A DNA stretch of 46,452 bases from Herpetosiphon gulosus (GCF_039545135.1 NZ_BAABRU010000026.1:1-46452); one strand, 5' to 3'; shown: positions 8,433 through 17,126, counted from the first letter of the stretch. Program-made: numbers and translations. The notes: generated by a model not told the origin, from the sequence alone.

Positions 8433-8791
8433 GTCGTGCAACCCACAGCACTGCCGAATGGATTTCGCTGGTTATCTCGATTGGGCTATTAAGTTGTTTG
8501 GTTGGCTTGATTGGCTGGCTTTGGGCGACCGAAGGTGATCAGCCTGCTCAATTTAGGCTTGAAATGGGCGAAGTGCGCCAAATCGAGCAACAATTTTATC
8601 TCGATGTAACCGTGCACAACGATGGTGATCGGGCGGCGGCGGCGGTCGAAATAATTGGCGCAGTCGATGAGCAAACAAGCAATGTCACGCTGGATTTGCT
8701 ACCAGGCCATGCTGAGCAAACCGTTACCTTGATTTTCAACCGTGATCCCCAGCTAGCAAAAATTGCCGTTGTGGGCTATAGCGAGCCGTAA
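8429..8791 (+). CDS. TIGR02588-like small membrane-anchored protein
   Basis: A 120-residue protein with one N-terminal membrane helix (about residues 12-33) and a periplasm- or outside-facing beta-rich domain (FYLDVTVHNDGDRAAAAVEIIG...). Proteins of this type regularly accompany TIGR02587 membrane proteins, and here the start overlaps the stop of that gene by four bases, so translational coupling and a physical partnership are likely. Function is unknown. Confidence 0.75.
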   Translation: MSRATHSTAEWISLVISIGLLSCLVGLIGWLWATEGDQPAQFRLEMGEVRQIEQQFYLDVTVHNDGDRAAAAVEIIGAVDEQTSNVTLDLLPGHAEQTVTLIFNRDPQLAKIAVVGYSEP

Positions 8792-9553
8792 TTATTTACA
8801 TCCCTTAATGATAGAATCTGGCCTTAATTCGCGACAATAATACATTTCGCCTACCTCAAACCCTGCCCATGGAACTAAAAATTGGCTAGAATTGTCAATC
8901 TGTAAATTCGGGTCGGTTAATGCAATATCAAAACCTTGAGCACTTGGGGCAAATATTTCAAGGTAGTTAATGGCTAATGCAGGTGACATTTGCGGAAGTT
9001 GTGGGCGTTGCTGATTTGATGGTACAAAACTGACAGCAAATCCTTGTTCTAAATAGACGATATACCATGGATAATAGCTCAATTTTGTAGTTTCATCGTA
9101 AGCATGATTGAGCAGGATATGACTAGGTTGTCCATAGCGTGCTATAATTTTCTCCAAAGCTATTTCTTTTTCAAAATTAATAATAATCCGATTAATAAGA
9201 TTGACTTTAATATCAATAAATTTTTGCGGTTTGGTATAATAGACTCCTGCATTAACTATTTCAGGCCAATCCTTCCAATTCCAAGATAATGCTCCTAAGC
9301 CTTGTTCATTGGTTGCTTGGACAATCTTCTGTGCAAATGACCAATCTTTGGTAATTATTTCCAATTCATTTGCATTGGTTCTGCCTGGCGTAATACCCTG
9401 CCAACAAGGCAATTCACAAGTGTTCTGACCCAAAATTGAATTTGTTGGAGTCCATTGCTCAGGCAATATTATTGGGTTTGAGGTTTCATTACTGCTACAA
9501 GCAGCTAATAAAATTATCAACAACCAGACTATTGCTAAGTTTCGATACCTCAT
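8792..9553 (-). CDS. Putative lipoprotein of unknown function
   Basis: A 253-residue exported protein. The N-terminus is a lipoprotein signal peptide with lipobox LLAAC and the lipidated cysteine at residue 19. The mature part carries the short motif CELPCWQGITPGRTNANEL (two cysteines three residues apart), a motif I recall from other Chloroflexi lipoproteins, and no recognisable enzyme domain. GAGGAG lies five bases upstream of the ATG. The coding DNA is much more AT-rich than the surrounding genes (long AT runs at 9110-9250), which suggests recent acquisition or relaxed selection. It converges with the TIGR02588-like gene with no spacer, the two stop codons abutting at 8791/8792. Confidence 0.7.
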   Translation of the reverse strand: MRYRNLAIVWLLIILLAACSSNETSNPIILPEQWTPTNSILGQNTCELPCWQGITPGRTNANELEIITKDWSFAQKIVQATNEQGLGALSWNWKDWPEIVNAGVYYTKPQKFIDIKVNLINRIIINFEKEIALEKIIARYGQPSHILLNHAYDETTKLSYYPWYIVYLEQGFAVSFVPSNQQRPQLPQMSPALAINYLEIFAPSAQGFDIALTDPNLQIDNSSQFLVPWAGFEVGEMYYCRELRPDSIIKGCK

Positions 9554-9717
9554 AGCTTCTCCTCATAAGTAGTAGTATTCATAATAGCAAATTTAGTACA
9601 TAGTGGGTATTGAACTTCTGCGGTTGTTTCAGCTTTTTATCAGCAGCAAAGCGAGGCAACCATGGTACACTACGCAACGTTGAGATGAACAATGGATTGT
9701 ACAAGGGATAAACTGCA

Positions 9718-11706
9718 ATGCACAAACGCTTGCTCCCTCTGGTGCTGGCGCTGGTGCTCGTCGTCACACCGTTTTTGCTAGCCAACCCCGCTACTCCCGC
9801 CGCTGCTGCCGAGATTCCATGGGGTGATAAAACAACGCCATTTGGCATGGTCGTGTCGCTGGGCAATCGCGTGCGCTCCGATGAAATGCCGACGATGATT
9901 CGCTTGATGCGTGAAGCTGGTGTTCAGTGGAACCGCGAAGAAATCTGGTGGGATCAGGTTCAGTTTGAGCCTAATGGTCCCTTTCGTTGGGATGGCGATA
10001 GTTCGCGTTTCTATAATTATGATCGGGCAATTCAGTTGCAAGCTGAGGCTGGCATCAACATTTTAGGCTTGCTCGATTATAATCCTGCTTGGTTCAAAGG
10101 CCGTAACCCGCACCCCGAAGAATGGCTCAGCGATTGGGGCGATTATGTGTATGCCACCGTTGCTCGCTATGGCCGCGATCGTGGGCAGATCAAATATTGG
10201 GAAGTTTGGAACGAGCCAAATTTAGTGCCATCGGGCTATGAGAGCGGCCTCTACAACGTTGACGATTTTGTGCGGGTACTGCAAACTGCTAGTGCCGCAA
10301 TTCGGGCGGCTGATCCTGAGGCCAAAATTGTGCTAGGTGGTGTGGCCGATATTTGGAGCGAAATTCCCGAATTTGCCTATGATACTCCCGATTATCTCCA
10401 GCGTTTGTATGCACTCGATGCTTGGCCGATGTTTGATATTTTGGGCTTGCACCCTTATCGTCCTGATGCGCCCGAAGTGCCTGTGCTGCGCCGTGATCGC
10501 AGCCAAACCTACCGCGAACAGGCTGCCGAAATCGATGCGCTGCTCGCCCAATTTGGCAACAAGCCGATTTGGTATACCGAAGTTGGTTGGTCTACCGAAA
10601 GCGATGGGATTGTGAGCGAAGACGAGCAGGCGGCTTGGCTCCAACGCTTCTATCTGCTGGCCATGACCCATCCTGGGGTTGAAAAAATCTTCTGGTATGA
10701 TTTTCGCAACGATACTGGCGACAACAGTAACTACACGCGTCCAATCAACGATCCATCTGAAAATCAATTTCATTTTGGCTTGTTGCGGCGTACCTATCCG
10801 TTAAATTTTGATGATCAGCGGATTCGTAAGCCGAGTTATAGTGCCTACTACCACCTGACCCACAATTTGGGTGGGCTGAGTTGGCAAGCTAATTATGCTT
10901 TGCCTTATGATGGTGGGCTTGGCTGGCAACATTGGACCAACGGCGATCGCTCGGTGGATATTTTGTGGTGGATACACGAAGCTCAATCGCCGCCCTACCT
11001 TGAAATTCACTGCGATTGTAGCCATGTGCAAGTTCGGGCTTACGATGGAAGCTTGTTGCGCGTGATCAACACCGAAACTGGCAATGTCAAAATCCAGCCT
11101 GATCAGCGGGGTATGCCAATTTGGGTTGAGTATGGTGGTTATAGCCGCACTGGCCGCACCTTTGATGAAACTCCACACTCGATTATTGGCGGTTTTCGTA
11201 CTTACTGGGAGCAAAATGGCGGCTTGGCTCGCTTTGGTTTGCCCTTGACCGATGAATTGACCGAACCAGGCGCTGGCCGAATTCCAACGATTGTGCAATA
11301 TTTTGAGCGCAACCGCTTCGAGTTATTTCCTAATAATCGACCTGAATTTCGGGTCCAACTTAGCCTGCTCGGTGTACGTTCGCTCGAACGCAATGGCGTA
11401 GATTGGCGCGGCCTGCCACCAGCCCAAAATCCGCCTGCCGAATGTAGCTATTTCGTCGAAACTGGCCATAGTTTGTGCTATCCCTTCAAGCAATATTGGG
11501 AACAAAACGGCGGGATTGCGATCTATGGATTTCCGTTGAGCGAGGCCTTTTGGGAATATGACCCAGTGCAGAACAAAGGCTTTTTGGTGCAATATTTCGA
11601 GCGCAATCGCTTCGAGCACCATCCTGAATTAGCTGGAACTGACTACGAAATTCAGCTTGGCCTGCTTGGCCGCCAACTGTACCAAAGTTGGGCGCAGTAT
11701 CCCTAA
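9718..11706 (+). CDS. Secreted clan GH-A glycoside hydrolase with two C-terminal QNGG repeats
   Basis: A 662-residue exported enzyme. Residues 1-31 are a signal peptide ending in AAAA. Residues about 40-380 form a TIM-barrel resembling GH39/GH5-like families: the acid/base is E166 in YWEVWNEPN and the nucleophile is E288 in PIWYTEVGWST, the pair typical of retaining clan GH-A enzymes. A linker beta domain follows, then two copies of a repeat found also in the neighbouring propeller proteins: about 487-560 (YWEQNGGLARFGLPL ... VQYFERNRFEL) and about 575-658 (CSYFVETGHSLC, YWEQNGGIAIYGFPL, VQYFERNRFEHHPE). Substrate is unknown; a role in degrading plant, prey or self polysaccharide is possible. 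Start by the ATG with AGGG upstream and a good signal peptide. Confidence 0.82.
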   Translation: MHKRLLPLVLALVLVVTPFLLANPATPAAAAEIPWGDKTTPFGMVVSLGNRVRSDEMPTMIRLMREAGVQWNREEIWWDQVQFEPNGPFRWDGDSSRFYNYDRAIQLQAEAGINILGLLDYNPAWFKGRNPHPEEWLSDWGDYVYATVARYGRDRGQIKYWEVWNEPNLVPSGYESGLYNVDDFVRVLQTASAAIRAADPEAKIVLGGVADIWSEIPEFAYDTPDYLQRLYALDAWPMFDILGLHPYRPDAPEVPVLRRDRSQTYREQAAEIDALLAQFGNKPIWYTEVGWSTESDGIVSEDEQAAWLQRFYLLAMTHPGVEKIFWYDFRNDTGDNSNYTRPINDPSENQFHFGLLRRTYPLNFDDQRIRKPSYSAYYHLTHNLGGLSWQANYALPYDGGLGWQHWTNGDRSVDILWWIHEAQSPPYLEIHCDCSHVQVRAYDGSLLRVINTETGNVKIQPDQRGMPIWVEYGGYSRTGRTFDETPHSIIGGFRTYWEQNGGLARFGLPLTDELTEPGAGRIPTIVQYFERNRFELFPNNRPEFRVQLSLLGVRSLERNGVDWRGLPPAQNPPAECSYFVETGHSLCYPFKQYWEQNGGIAIYGFPLSEAFWEYDPVQNKGFLVQYFERNRFEHHPELAGTDYEIQLGLLGRQLYQSWAQYP

Positions 11707-11927
11707 GAACATAGAGCATAGAGCATAGAAGCTGAATACGAGGATACCAGAATCACGAAGGATATGAGGCATGTGGCTATGGGCTTTTGATTTCTTTCTC
11801 AAGAATTTCCATAGCCTATGGCCTTTGTGCTCGCTCCGTTAAATTCCTAACCCCATCCGTAGACCGATCTCCGAACCTCGATTATGCTCTATGTTCAATG
11901 CGCTATATTTTTAGTTGAAGGAATACT

Positions 11928-12335
11928 ATGACAATTCACTACAAGCGCGATTTGGATGGTATTGATTGGGCGCAATTAAAAGCTGAGCTGGCTGGCGATG
12001 ATTTTGATAATGGCCGCACGCCTGAGCAATATCAACGTTCATTTGCTGCAAGTTATAGTGTTTGCTTTGCACTTGACGGCCAGCGGATTATCGGCAAAGC
12101 CCGTGCTTTATCCGATGGCGTGTGCAATGGCTATATTGTCGATGTTTGGACGCATAGCGATTATCGTCGCCAAGGTATTGCTAGCCATTTGGTTAAGCAA
12201 ATTCTAGCTGATTTGCAAGGCCAACACGTCTGTTTATTTACCGACGATATGCAAACGTTCTATCTGCAACTTGGCTTTGCCGAAGAAACCACAGGTATGT
12301 CGCAAGTGATCGGCCAATGGCTTCAGAACGCATAA
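11928..12335 (+). CDS. GNAT-family N-acetyltransferase
   Basis: A 135-residue cytoplasmic acetyltransferase using acetyl-CoA. The CoA pyrophosphate-binding signature is YIVDVWTHSDYRRQGIASHL, with R80-R-Q-G-I-A85 in the R/Q-x-x-G-x-G/A position. A C-terminal LFTDDMQTFYLQLGFAE segment matches the usual last GNAT strand (xFYxxLGF). GAAGGA precedes the ATG. Substrate unknown. It converges on the propeller-protein gene with a shared hairpin between them. Confidence 0.85.
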   Translation: MTIHYKRDLDGIDWAQLKAELAGDDFDNGRTPEQYQRSFAASYSVCFALDGQRIIGKARALSDGVCNGYIVDVWTHSDYRRQGIASHLVKQILADLQGQHVCLFTDDMQTFYLQLGFAEETTGMSQVIGQWLQNA

Positions 12336-12339
12336 AGCT

Positions 12340-12366
12340 GTGGCGCAATCGGAAAGACTGCGCCAC
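12340..12366. terminator. Hairpin between convergent genes, probable bidirectional terminator
   Basis: GTGGCGCA (12340-12347) pairs exactly with TGCGCCAC (12359-12366) around an 11-base loop. It starts five bases after the GNAT stop and lies just beyond the stop of the leftward propeller gene, so it fits a terminator serving both directions, although the T-tracts are weak. Confidence 0.6.
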
Positions 12367-12375
12367 GCCTTTGAG

Positions 12376-14304
12376 TTATGGCCGAATATCCTTGAGTAAA
12401 CGTAGGCCTTGGGCATCGCTGACCCAAAGCTCCATGCCATGTTGCTGATCAGGCAAGCTAAAAAAGCTGCGTTGAGAATTACTAGCCGTATCTGATGGAT
12501 AGAAGGTAAAACTAGATTGACTCAAGACCGAGCCTTGATAGTGCATCGCTTGATAATCGCTGGTGCTGCGGTACACCCGCACCCGATTGCTGAGCAATTC
12601 CCAGCCAATCAAGCCTTGACCAGTATCGGCAATTATTAGGTCGAGCGGGCTGAATTGGCTCAAGCTGGCATCTGCATTTAGTATCCACCAACCAGCCTGT
12701 TCAGTGCCTTGGTAGAGTTGGAGATAGAATGTATTATTGGCGCTTAGCAGGCGATAGGGACTCTTGCCAGCTAAATCAATTGCTTGGGCTTTTTGACCAT
12801 TGGTGCGCCAGAGACTTGTACCAACACCTTGGCTCATCACCGTATAAAATACCTCGCCATTAACCTGAGTGAGTTGCGAGGCTGGGATTGGATTACGAAT
12901 GCTGCCAGTAATCCAAGGGTAATTAGCCAGATTTTGTTGCTCGCCAGTGTGAATATTCAATTTCCAGATGCCAAATGTGCCTTCGTTGCTGGCCGCCACG
13001 ATCAAATGTTGGGCATCTAGCGGCTCTAACTCAAAGACACTATGGATTTCACCAGCAAAATTGCTGATTTGGCGTGTGCCCGCCGCAGTTCCATCAGTCC
13101 ACCAAACTTGTGCTCCGGCCTGAGCGTTTCTCGCTAAGAAGGCCATTCCACCTGCCATAGGTGTATATTCTGCCCAAAAATAGCTATAGCCAGTTTCAAC
13201 ATTCGAGTGGCCTGCACCTGGATTAATGTCGCGGAGCAAACGAGTCCCAGCTTCGGTGCCATCGCTATACCATGGCTCCATGCCGCTCAGCCCATCGTTG
13301 GCGAAAAAGAGCACGCCATCACCTAAAGCAACCAAGTTGGTCATATATGGATTGTAATCAGCTTGAATTGACTTAACGATTCGGGTATTGTTTGCGCTGC
13401 CATCGCTAAACCATAATTCATAGGCTGTCGTGTTGAATTGCACGAAAAAAACACCATGCTTTGCTGCTGCTAGTTGATGTGGCCAATTTGATTCAGCGCC
13501 AACTTCCAGATCTTTGACTAAGCGCGTGCCAGCCTCGGTGCCGTCGCTTGTCCACAACTCACGACCATGCACGCCATCGTCGGCGGTGAAAAAGAGCTGA
13601 TCGCCAACCAAGGTTAATTCGAATGGCTCGCCACTTGCGCTATAGGGCAATTGGTGTAATTCTTTGCCGACTAAGCCTAATAACACTTTAAATTGATCGG
13701 GCTGGTTGGGATGCCACTCGAAACGGGCACGCTCAAAATGTTGGGTGAGCACGCTATCGCCATTGGCATTGGTTTCCATGGCTGGCTCGGTCAGCGGGTA
13801 GCCAAAAAGTTGCAACGAACGGCCAAAGCTATCAAGTTTGGGGTCGTTGAGGCCATGATTTTGCCAATAGCTCATAAAACCAAGGCCATTGGCTTGATTG
13901 CAGACGTTGTGCCCAGTCGTTTCGAACCATAAGCAGCCTGATTTTGCGCCTGCCTCACGTGGCAACATTGGACTATCGATATTGCGATAGCGCAATAGAT
14001 CATCGCCCAACCGTCCTAGCAGCACATCGTAAGGAGCGGCAAACTCTGGGTGCAACTCAAAGCGAGCACGCTCAAATTGCTGGGTTAAAAAGGCTTTTTG
14101 GCTATCCTGATTATAGACATCTTGGGCGCTGCTCAGCGGATAGCCAAACACTTGCAAGCCGCCATTTTGCTGCCAATATTCGGCGAAGCGGCCTTCGATA
14201 CAAAAGCCCGTTTGCTCGAAACATTGTTGTTCAGCGGCACTGCTGGCTTGAGGTAAGCCCAAACTTGCAACCATCAGCACGAATAAAATCCAGCGTTTCA
14301 TCAT
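12376..14304 (-). CDS. Secreted ELWxxDGT-repeat beta-propeller protein with N-terminal QNGG repeats (copy 1)
   Basis: A 642-residue exported protein. Residues 1-24 are a signal peptide (ends ASSAAEQQ). Two QNGG-type repeats follow: about 28-105 (CFEQTGFC, YWQQNGGLQVFGYPL, TQQFERARFELHPE) and about 122-215 (CLWFETTGHNVC, YWQNHGLNDP insertion, LFGYPLTEP, TQHFERARFEWHPN). The rest is a series of ELWxxDGT blades (GRELWTSDGTEAGTRLVKD, ELWFSDGS, EPWYSDGTEAGTRLLRD, QVWWTDGTAAGTR, SLWRTNG, MELWVSDA), about seven or eight in all. Such propellers are probably binding modules at the cell surface. It is a tandem paralogue of the next gene upstream. GGAGGA precedes two adjacent ATG codons; either may be used. 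Confidence 0.82.
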   Translation of the reverse strand: MMKRWILFVLMVASLGLPQASSAAEQQCFEQTGFCIEGRFAEYWQQNGGLQVFGYPLSSAQDVYNQDSQKAFLTQQFERARFELHPEFAAPYDVLLGRLGDDLLRYRNIDSPMLPREAGAKSGCLWFETTGHNVCNQANGLGFMSYWQNHGLNDPKLDSFGRSLQLFGYPLTEPAMETNANGDSVLTQHFERARFEWHPNQPDQFKVLLGLVGKELHQLPYSASGEPFELTLVGDQLFFTADDGVHGRELWTSDGTEAGTRLVKDLEVGAESNWPHQLAAAKHGVFFVQFNTTAYELWFSDGSANNTRIVKSIQADYNPYMTNLVALGDGVLFFANDGLSGMEPWYSDGTEAGTRLLRDINPGAGHSNVETGYSYFWAEYTPMAGGMAFLARNAQAGAQVWWTDGTAAGTRQISNFAGEIHSVFELEPLDAQHLIVAASNEGTFGIWKLNIHTGEQQNLANYPWITGSIRNPIPASQLTQVNGEVFYTVMSQGVGTSLWRTNGQKAQAIDLAGKSPYRLLSANNTFYLQLYQGTEQAGWWILNADASLSQFSPLDLIIADTGQGLIGWELLSNRVRVYRSTSDYQAMHYQGSVLSQSSFTFYPSDTASNSQRSFFSLPDQQHGMELWVSDAQGLRLLKDIRP

Positions 14305-14329
14305 TATTCCTCCACATTCTGATAGCTTG

Positions 14330-14364
14330 AGTATAGTGAGCCAGCTGGCGAATCACGATGAAAC
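14330..14364 (-). promoter_or_regulatory. Putative promoter of propeller gene copy 1
   Basis: Minus strand: TATACT (14335-14330) lies 18 bases after the word GTTTCATCGTG (14364-14354). The identical word and identical spacing occur before copy 2 (16463-16429), although the bases between differ, so the pair is likely a conserved activator or sigma site rather than chance. Confidence 0.5.
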
Positions 14365-14426
14365 CTGGCTGGTAAACGACTTTGAATCTACTTATAAGCT
14401 GAACTCAAACTGAAAAGTTGCTGAGT

Positions 14427-14460
14427 ATAAAACAACTCCACCTGTTGGTACAAGTGGAGT
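14427..14460 (-). terminator. Rho-independent terminator of propeller gene copy 2
   Basis: On the minus strand ACTCCACTTGT pairs with AACAGGTGGAGT across a short loop and is followed by TGTTTTAT. It lies 25 bases beyond the stop codon at 14485 and separates the two paralogous genes into independent units. Confidence 0.75.
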
Positions 14461-14484
14461 GTTGAAGTTTATTGGGCGAAGCAT

Positions 14485-16392
14485 TTATGGGTGAATATCT
14501 TTGACCATCCGCAGGGTGCTGCCATCGTTATACCATAGCTCCGTGCCATACTGAAAACTAGGGATGGCGAAAAATCGATCATTGGCCGTATCAGGGAAGG
14601 ATGTCTGCTTGCCCATCACTGAGCTACGATAGCGTAGTGCTTGATTTGGCCCATTACTGCTATAGAACCGTAATCCTCCAGCGATCGATTCCCAGCCCAG
14701 TAAGCCATTGTTCGAGGCCTGAATACGCAGCGGCAATGGCGTTAGTTGAGTCAACCCTTTACTTGAATCGAAATACCACCAGCCAGCCTGAATTCCGTGC
14801 GAACTTATCAGCTTCACATACAATTGATCGTTTGCAGCTAAGAGGTTTTCGGCTTTGTAGCCTTGTAAATTGGGTTGAATTGTTTGGCTTGCTTGACCAT
14901 TCGTTTGCCATAAGGTGATTGTGCCATTTTGGGTTTTGCTAAGGTAATAAACCATGCCACCGGCTTGGGTTAGTTGTACGACTGGCGCTGGGTTGCGGGT
15001 TGTGGCAATTATCAGATAGCTGGCTAATAATTGTTGTTCGCCTGTAGCCAGCGTAATATTCCAAACGCCCATCGTTGTATTTTGATAGGATGTAGCAATC
15101 AGATGTTGCTCATCTAATGCTTCTAACTCAAGCATGCCCCCCGATTTATCCAAACGACTGACTTGGCGAGTATTGGCAATGCTGCCATCTGTCCACCAGA
15201 TTTGGTTGCCAATTTGGATGTTTTGGGCAAAAAAGGCCATACCTCCCGCGATGGGGGCATAGTCAACCCAATAAGATCCATAATTGTTGTAAACTGCTGA
15301 ATCTGCAAGGCCTGGGTTGATGTCACTCAGCAAATATGTACCAGTTTCAGTACCGTTGCTATACCATGGTTCTATGCCATGAACTGCATCATTCACCCAA
15401 AAGATACTCCCATTGCCCAATGTTTTGAGATTGTTGATCTTAGCGTTTGGGCCAAAGCTTTTGATTAAGCGCGTACCAGCCTCAGTGCCATCACTGAACC
15501 ATAATTGATAATCCTTATCTTGCTTGTTGACGGCAAAAATAACGCCCTGATTGACAGCGGCTAATTCATAAATTCCACTCCATTCAGCGCCAACTTTCAG
15601 ATCTTTGACCAAGCTAGTGCCAGCTTCAGTGCCATCGCTTTTCCATAATTCGCGGCCATGAACGCCATCATCGGCAGTAAAAAAGAGCGTGTTATTGACG
15701 AGGGTTAGTTCAGATAGGCTTGAGCTTTCGCCATAGACTAATTGTTGCGATTCTTTGCCGACTAAGCCAAGCAGCACTTTGAACTGATCGGACTGATTAG
15801 GATGCCATTCGAAACGAGCACGCTCAAAATGTTGGGTAAGCACGCTATCGCCATTGGCATTGGTTTCTATGGCTGGCTCAGTCAGCGGGTACCCAAATAA
15901 TTGTAATGAACGGCCAAAAGCATCAAGTTTGGGGTCGTTCAAGCCATGATTTTGCCAATAGCTCATAAAACCAAGGCCATTAGCTTGATTACAGACATTG
16001 TGTCCAGTCGTTTCAAACCACAAACAGCCTGCTTTTGCACCTGCCTCACGTGGCAGCATGGCACTATCAATATTACGGTAGCGCAGCAGATCATCACCCA
16101 AACGCCCAAGCAACATGTCGTAGGGCGCGGCAAATTCAGGGTGCAACTCAAAGCGAGCACGCTCAAATTGTTGAGTCAGGAAATGCATCTGGCTATCCTG
16201 ATTGTAGACAATTTCAATTGTGCTCAACGGATAACCGAAGACTTCCAAGCCACCATTTTGCCGCCAATACTCTAAAAAACGCCCGTCAGTACAAAAGCCT
16301 GTTTGCTCAAAACACTGTTGTTCGGCAGCGCTGCTTGCCTGAGGGAGCACCAAACTTACAACGATCAGAAATAATAGCATCCAACGTTTCAT
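14485..16392 (-). CDS. Secreted ELWxxDGT-repeat beta-propeller protein with N-terminal QNGG repeats (copy 2)
   Basis: A paralogue of the 12376-14304 gene; about 635 residues from the ATG at 16392, which has AGGAG upstream (a longer frame to 16455 adds 21 residues that do not look like a signal peptide). Signal peptide MKRWMLLFLIVVSLVLPQAS, then the same two QNGG repeats (YWRQNGGLEVFGYPL with FERARFELHPE; CLWFETTGHNVC with LFGYPLTEP and FERARFEWHPN), then ELWxxDGT blades (GRELWKSDGTEAGTSLVKD, QLWFSDGTEAGTRLIK, EPWYSNGTETGTYLL, QIWWTDGS, ELWYNDGS). The first third is nearly identical to copy 1 at protein level while the propeller is much more diverged, so the two may bind different ligands through a common anchor. 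Confidence 0.82.
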   Translation of the reverse strand: MKRWMLLFLIVVSLVLPQASSAAEQQCFEQTGFCTDGRFLEYWRQNGGLEVFGYPLSTIEIVYNQDSQMHFLTQQFERARFELHPEFAAPYDMLLGRLGDDLLRYRNIDSAMLPREAGAKAGCLWFETTGHNVCNQANGLGFMSYWQNHGLNDPKLDAFGRSLQLFGYPLTEPAIETNANGDSVLTQHFERARFEWHPNQSDQFKVLLGLVGKESQQLVYGESSSLSELTLVNNTLFFTADDGVHGRELWKSDGTEAGTSLVKDLKVGAEWSGIYELAAVNQGVIFAVNKQDKDYQLWFSDGTEAGTRLIKSFGPNAKINNLKTLGNGSIFWVNDAVHGIEPWYSNGTETGTYLLSDINPGLADSAVYNNYGSYWVDYAPIAGGMAFFAQNIQIGNQIWWTDGSIANTRQVSRLDKSGGMLELEALDEQHLIATSYQNTTMGVWNITLATGEQQLLASYLIIATTRNPAPVVQLTQAGGMVYYLSKTQNGTITLWQTNGQASQTIQPNLQGYKAENLLAANDQLYVKLISSHGIQAGWWYFDSSKGLTQLTPLPLRIQASNNGLLGWESIAGGLRFYSSNGPNQALRYRSSVMGKQTSFPDTANDRFFAIPSFQYGTELWYNDGSTLRMVKDIHP

Positions 16393-16428
16393 TGCCAGAT
16401 CTCCTAGATAGATTCGACTACAGAGGGG

Positions 16429-16463
16429 AGTATAGCGATCGCTCTGAGGAAGCACGATGAAAC
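16429..16463 (-). promoter_or_regulatory. Putative promoter of propeller gene copy 2
   Basis: Minus strand: TATACT (16434-16429) 18 bases downstream of GTTTCATCGTG (16463-16453), the same arrangement as before copy 1. Confidence 0.5.
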
Positions 16464-16522
16464 GCCACTAGCATAAATCTTGTAATTAGCTTAAAAACTG
16501 AAATCAAGCTGAAAATCGGCTG

Positions 16523-17023
16523 TTAATGCTTAGCAGGTTTGGCTTGACGCGCCTCGGCGAGAGCAATCAGCACTTTTGGCGGTAATATCCAGCTCACTTG
16601 ACCATGCTCGCCTTGCACTTCAACCCGACAAACTGTGCCTTTTTTGAAAATCAGATTTGTGCCATAGCCTGCCAGATGCGCCACATACTCGCTGAGATTT
16701 GGCTGGTGGCCGACGATCATCACCTCCTGCCACTCAGGGTTGAGGCATTCGGTCAGCAAATGGCTGTTGGCTCCGTCAGGTTGTAATTGTTCTTTGAGCA
16801 CTGGTGGGGCAGCGCCAAGCGTTTCGGCAATAATCAAGGCAGTTTCGGCAGCGCGTGGGTACGGGCTACTCAAAATAATCTCGGGCTTAATTTCCAATAA
16901 GCGTAGCGCCTGAGCACATTGGCGAATCCGCTTACGCCCACGCTCAGTCAAGCGCCGATCCTGATCAAGCCCAGTTTCGGCCCAATCTTCGGCGATTCCA
17001 TGGCGCACAAAATAGAGAATCAT
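16523..17023 (-). CDS. sixA: SixA-type phosphohistidine phosphatase
   Basis: Histidine-phosphatase superfamily protein of 166 residues. The catalytic H8 lies in VRHG at the very N-terminus; LTERGRKR, SSPYPRAAETA (R57, E60) and VGHQPN (H106) complete the active site. This short form lacking extra domains matches SixA, which removes phosphate from histidine phosphotransfer domains in E. coli; the actual substrate here is unknown. The ATG at 17023 is chosen because it places the RHG motif at the usual position and has GGGAG upstream; an in-frame ATG five codons earlier is less likely. It lies downstream of hpf in the same direction behind a strong hairpin. Confidence 0.85.
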   Translation of the reverse strand: MILYFVRHGIAEDWAETGLDQDRRLTERGRKRIRQCAQALRLLEIKPEIILSSPYPRAAETALIIAETLGAAPPVLKEQLQPDGANSHLLTECLNPEWQEVMIVGHQPNLSEYVAHLAGYGTNLIFKKGTVCRVEVQGEHGQVSWILPPKVLIALAEARQAKPAKH

Positions 17024-17080
17024 GGCACACTCCCGCAAACAACCAATTAAGCATATTGTTATTATGCCCGATTAACGCAC

Positions 17081-17112
17081 AACAGGGATCACACATGCAT
17101 GTGATCCCTGTT
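17081..17112. terminator. 13-bp perfect hairpin after hpf
   Basis: AACAGGGATCACA (17081-17093) and its exact reverse complement (17100-17112) surround a six-base loop, 14 bases after the hpf stop codon. No run of T follows in the hpf direction, so it is either a weak terminator or a processing/stability hairpin between hpf and sixA. Confidence 0.65.
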
Positions 17113-17126
17113 GAAAGAAAAGAGGT

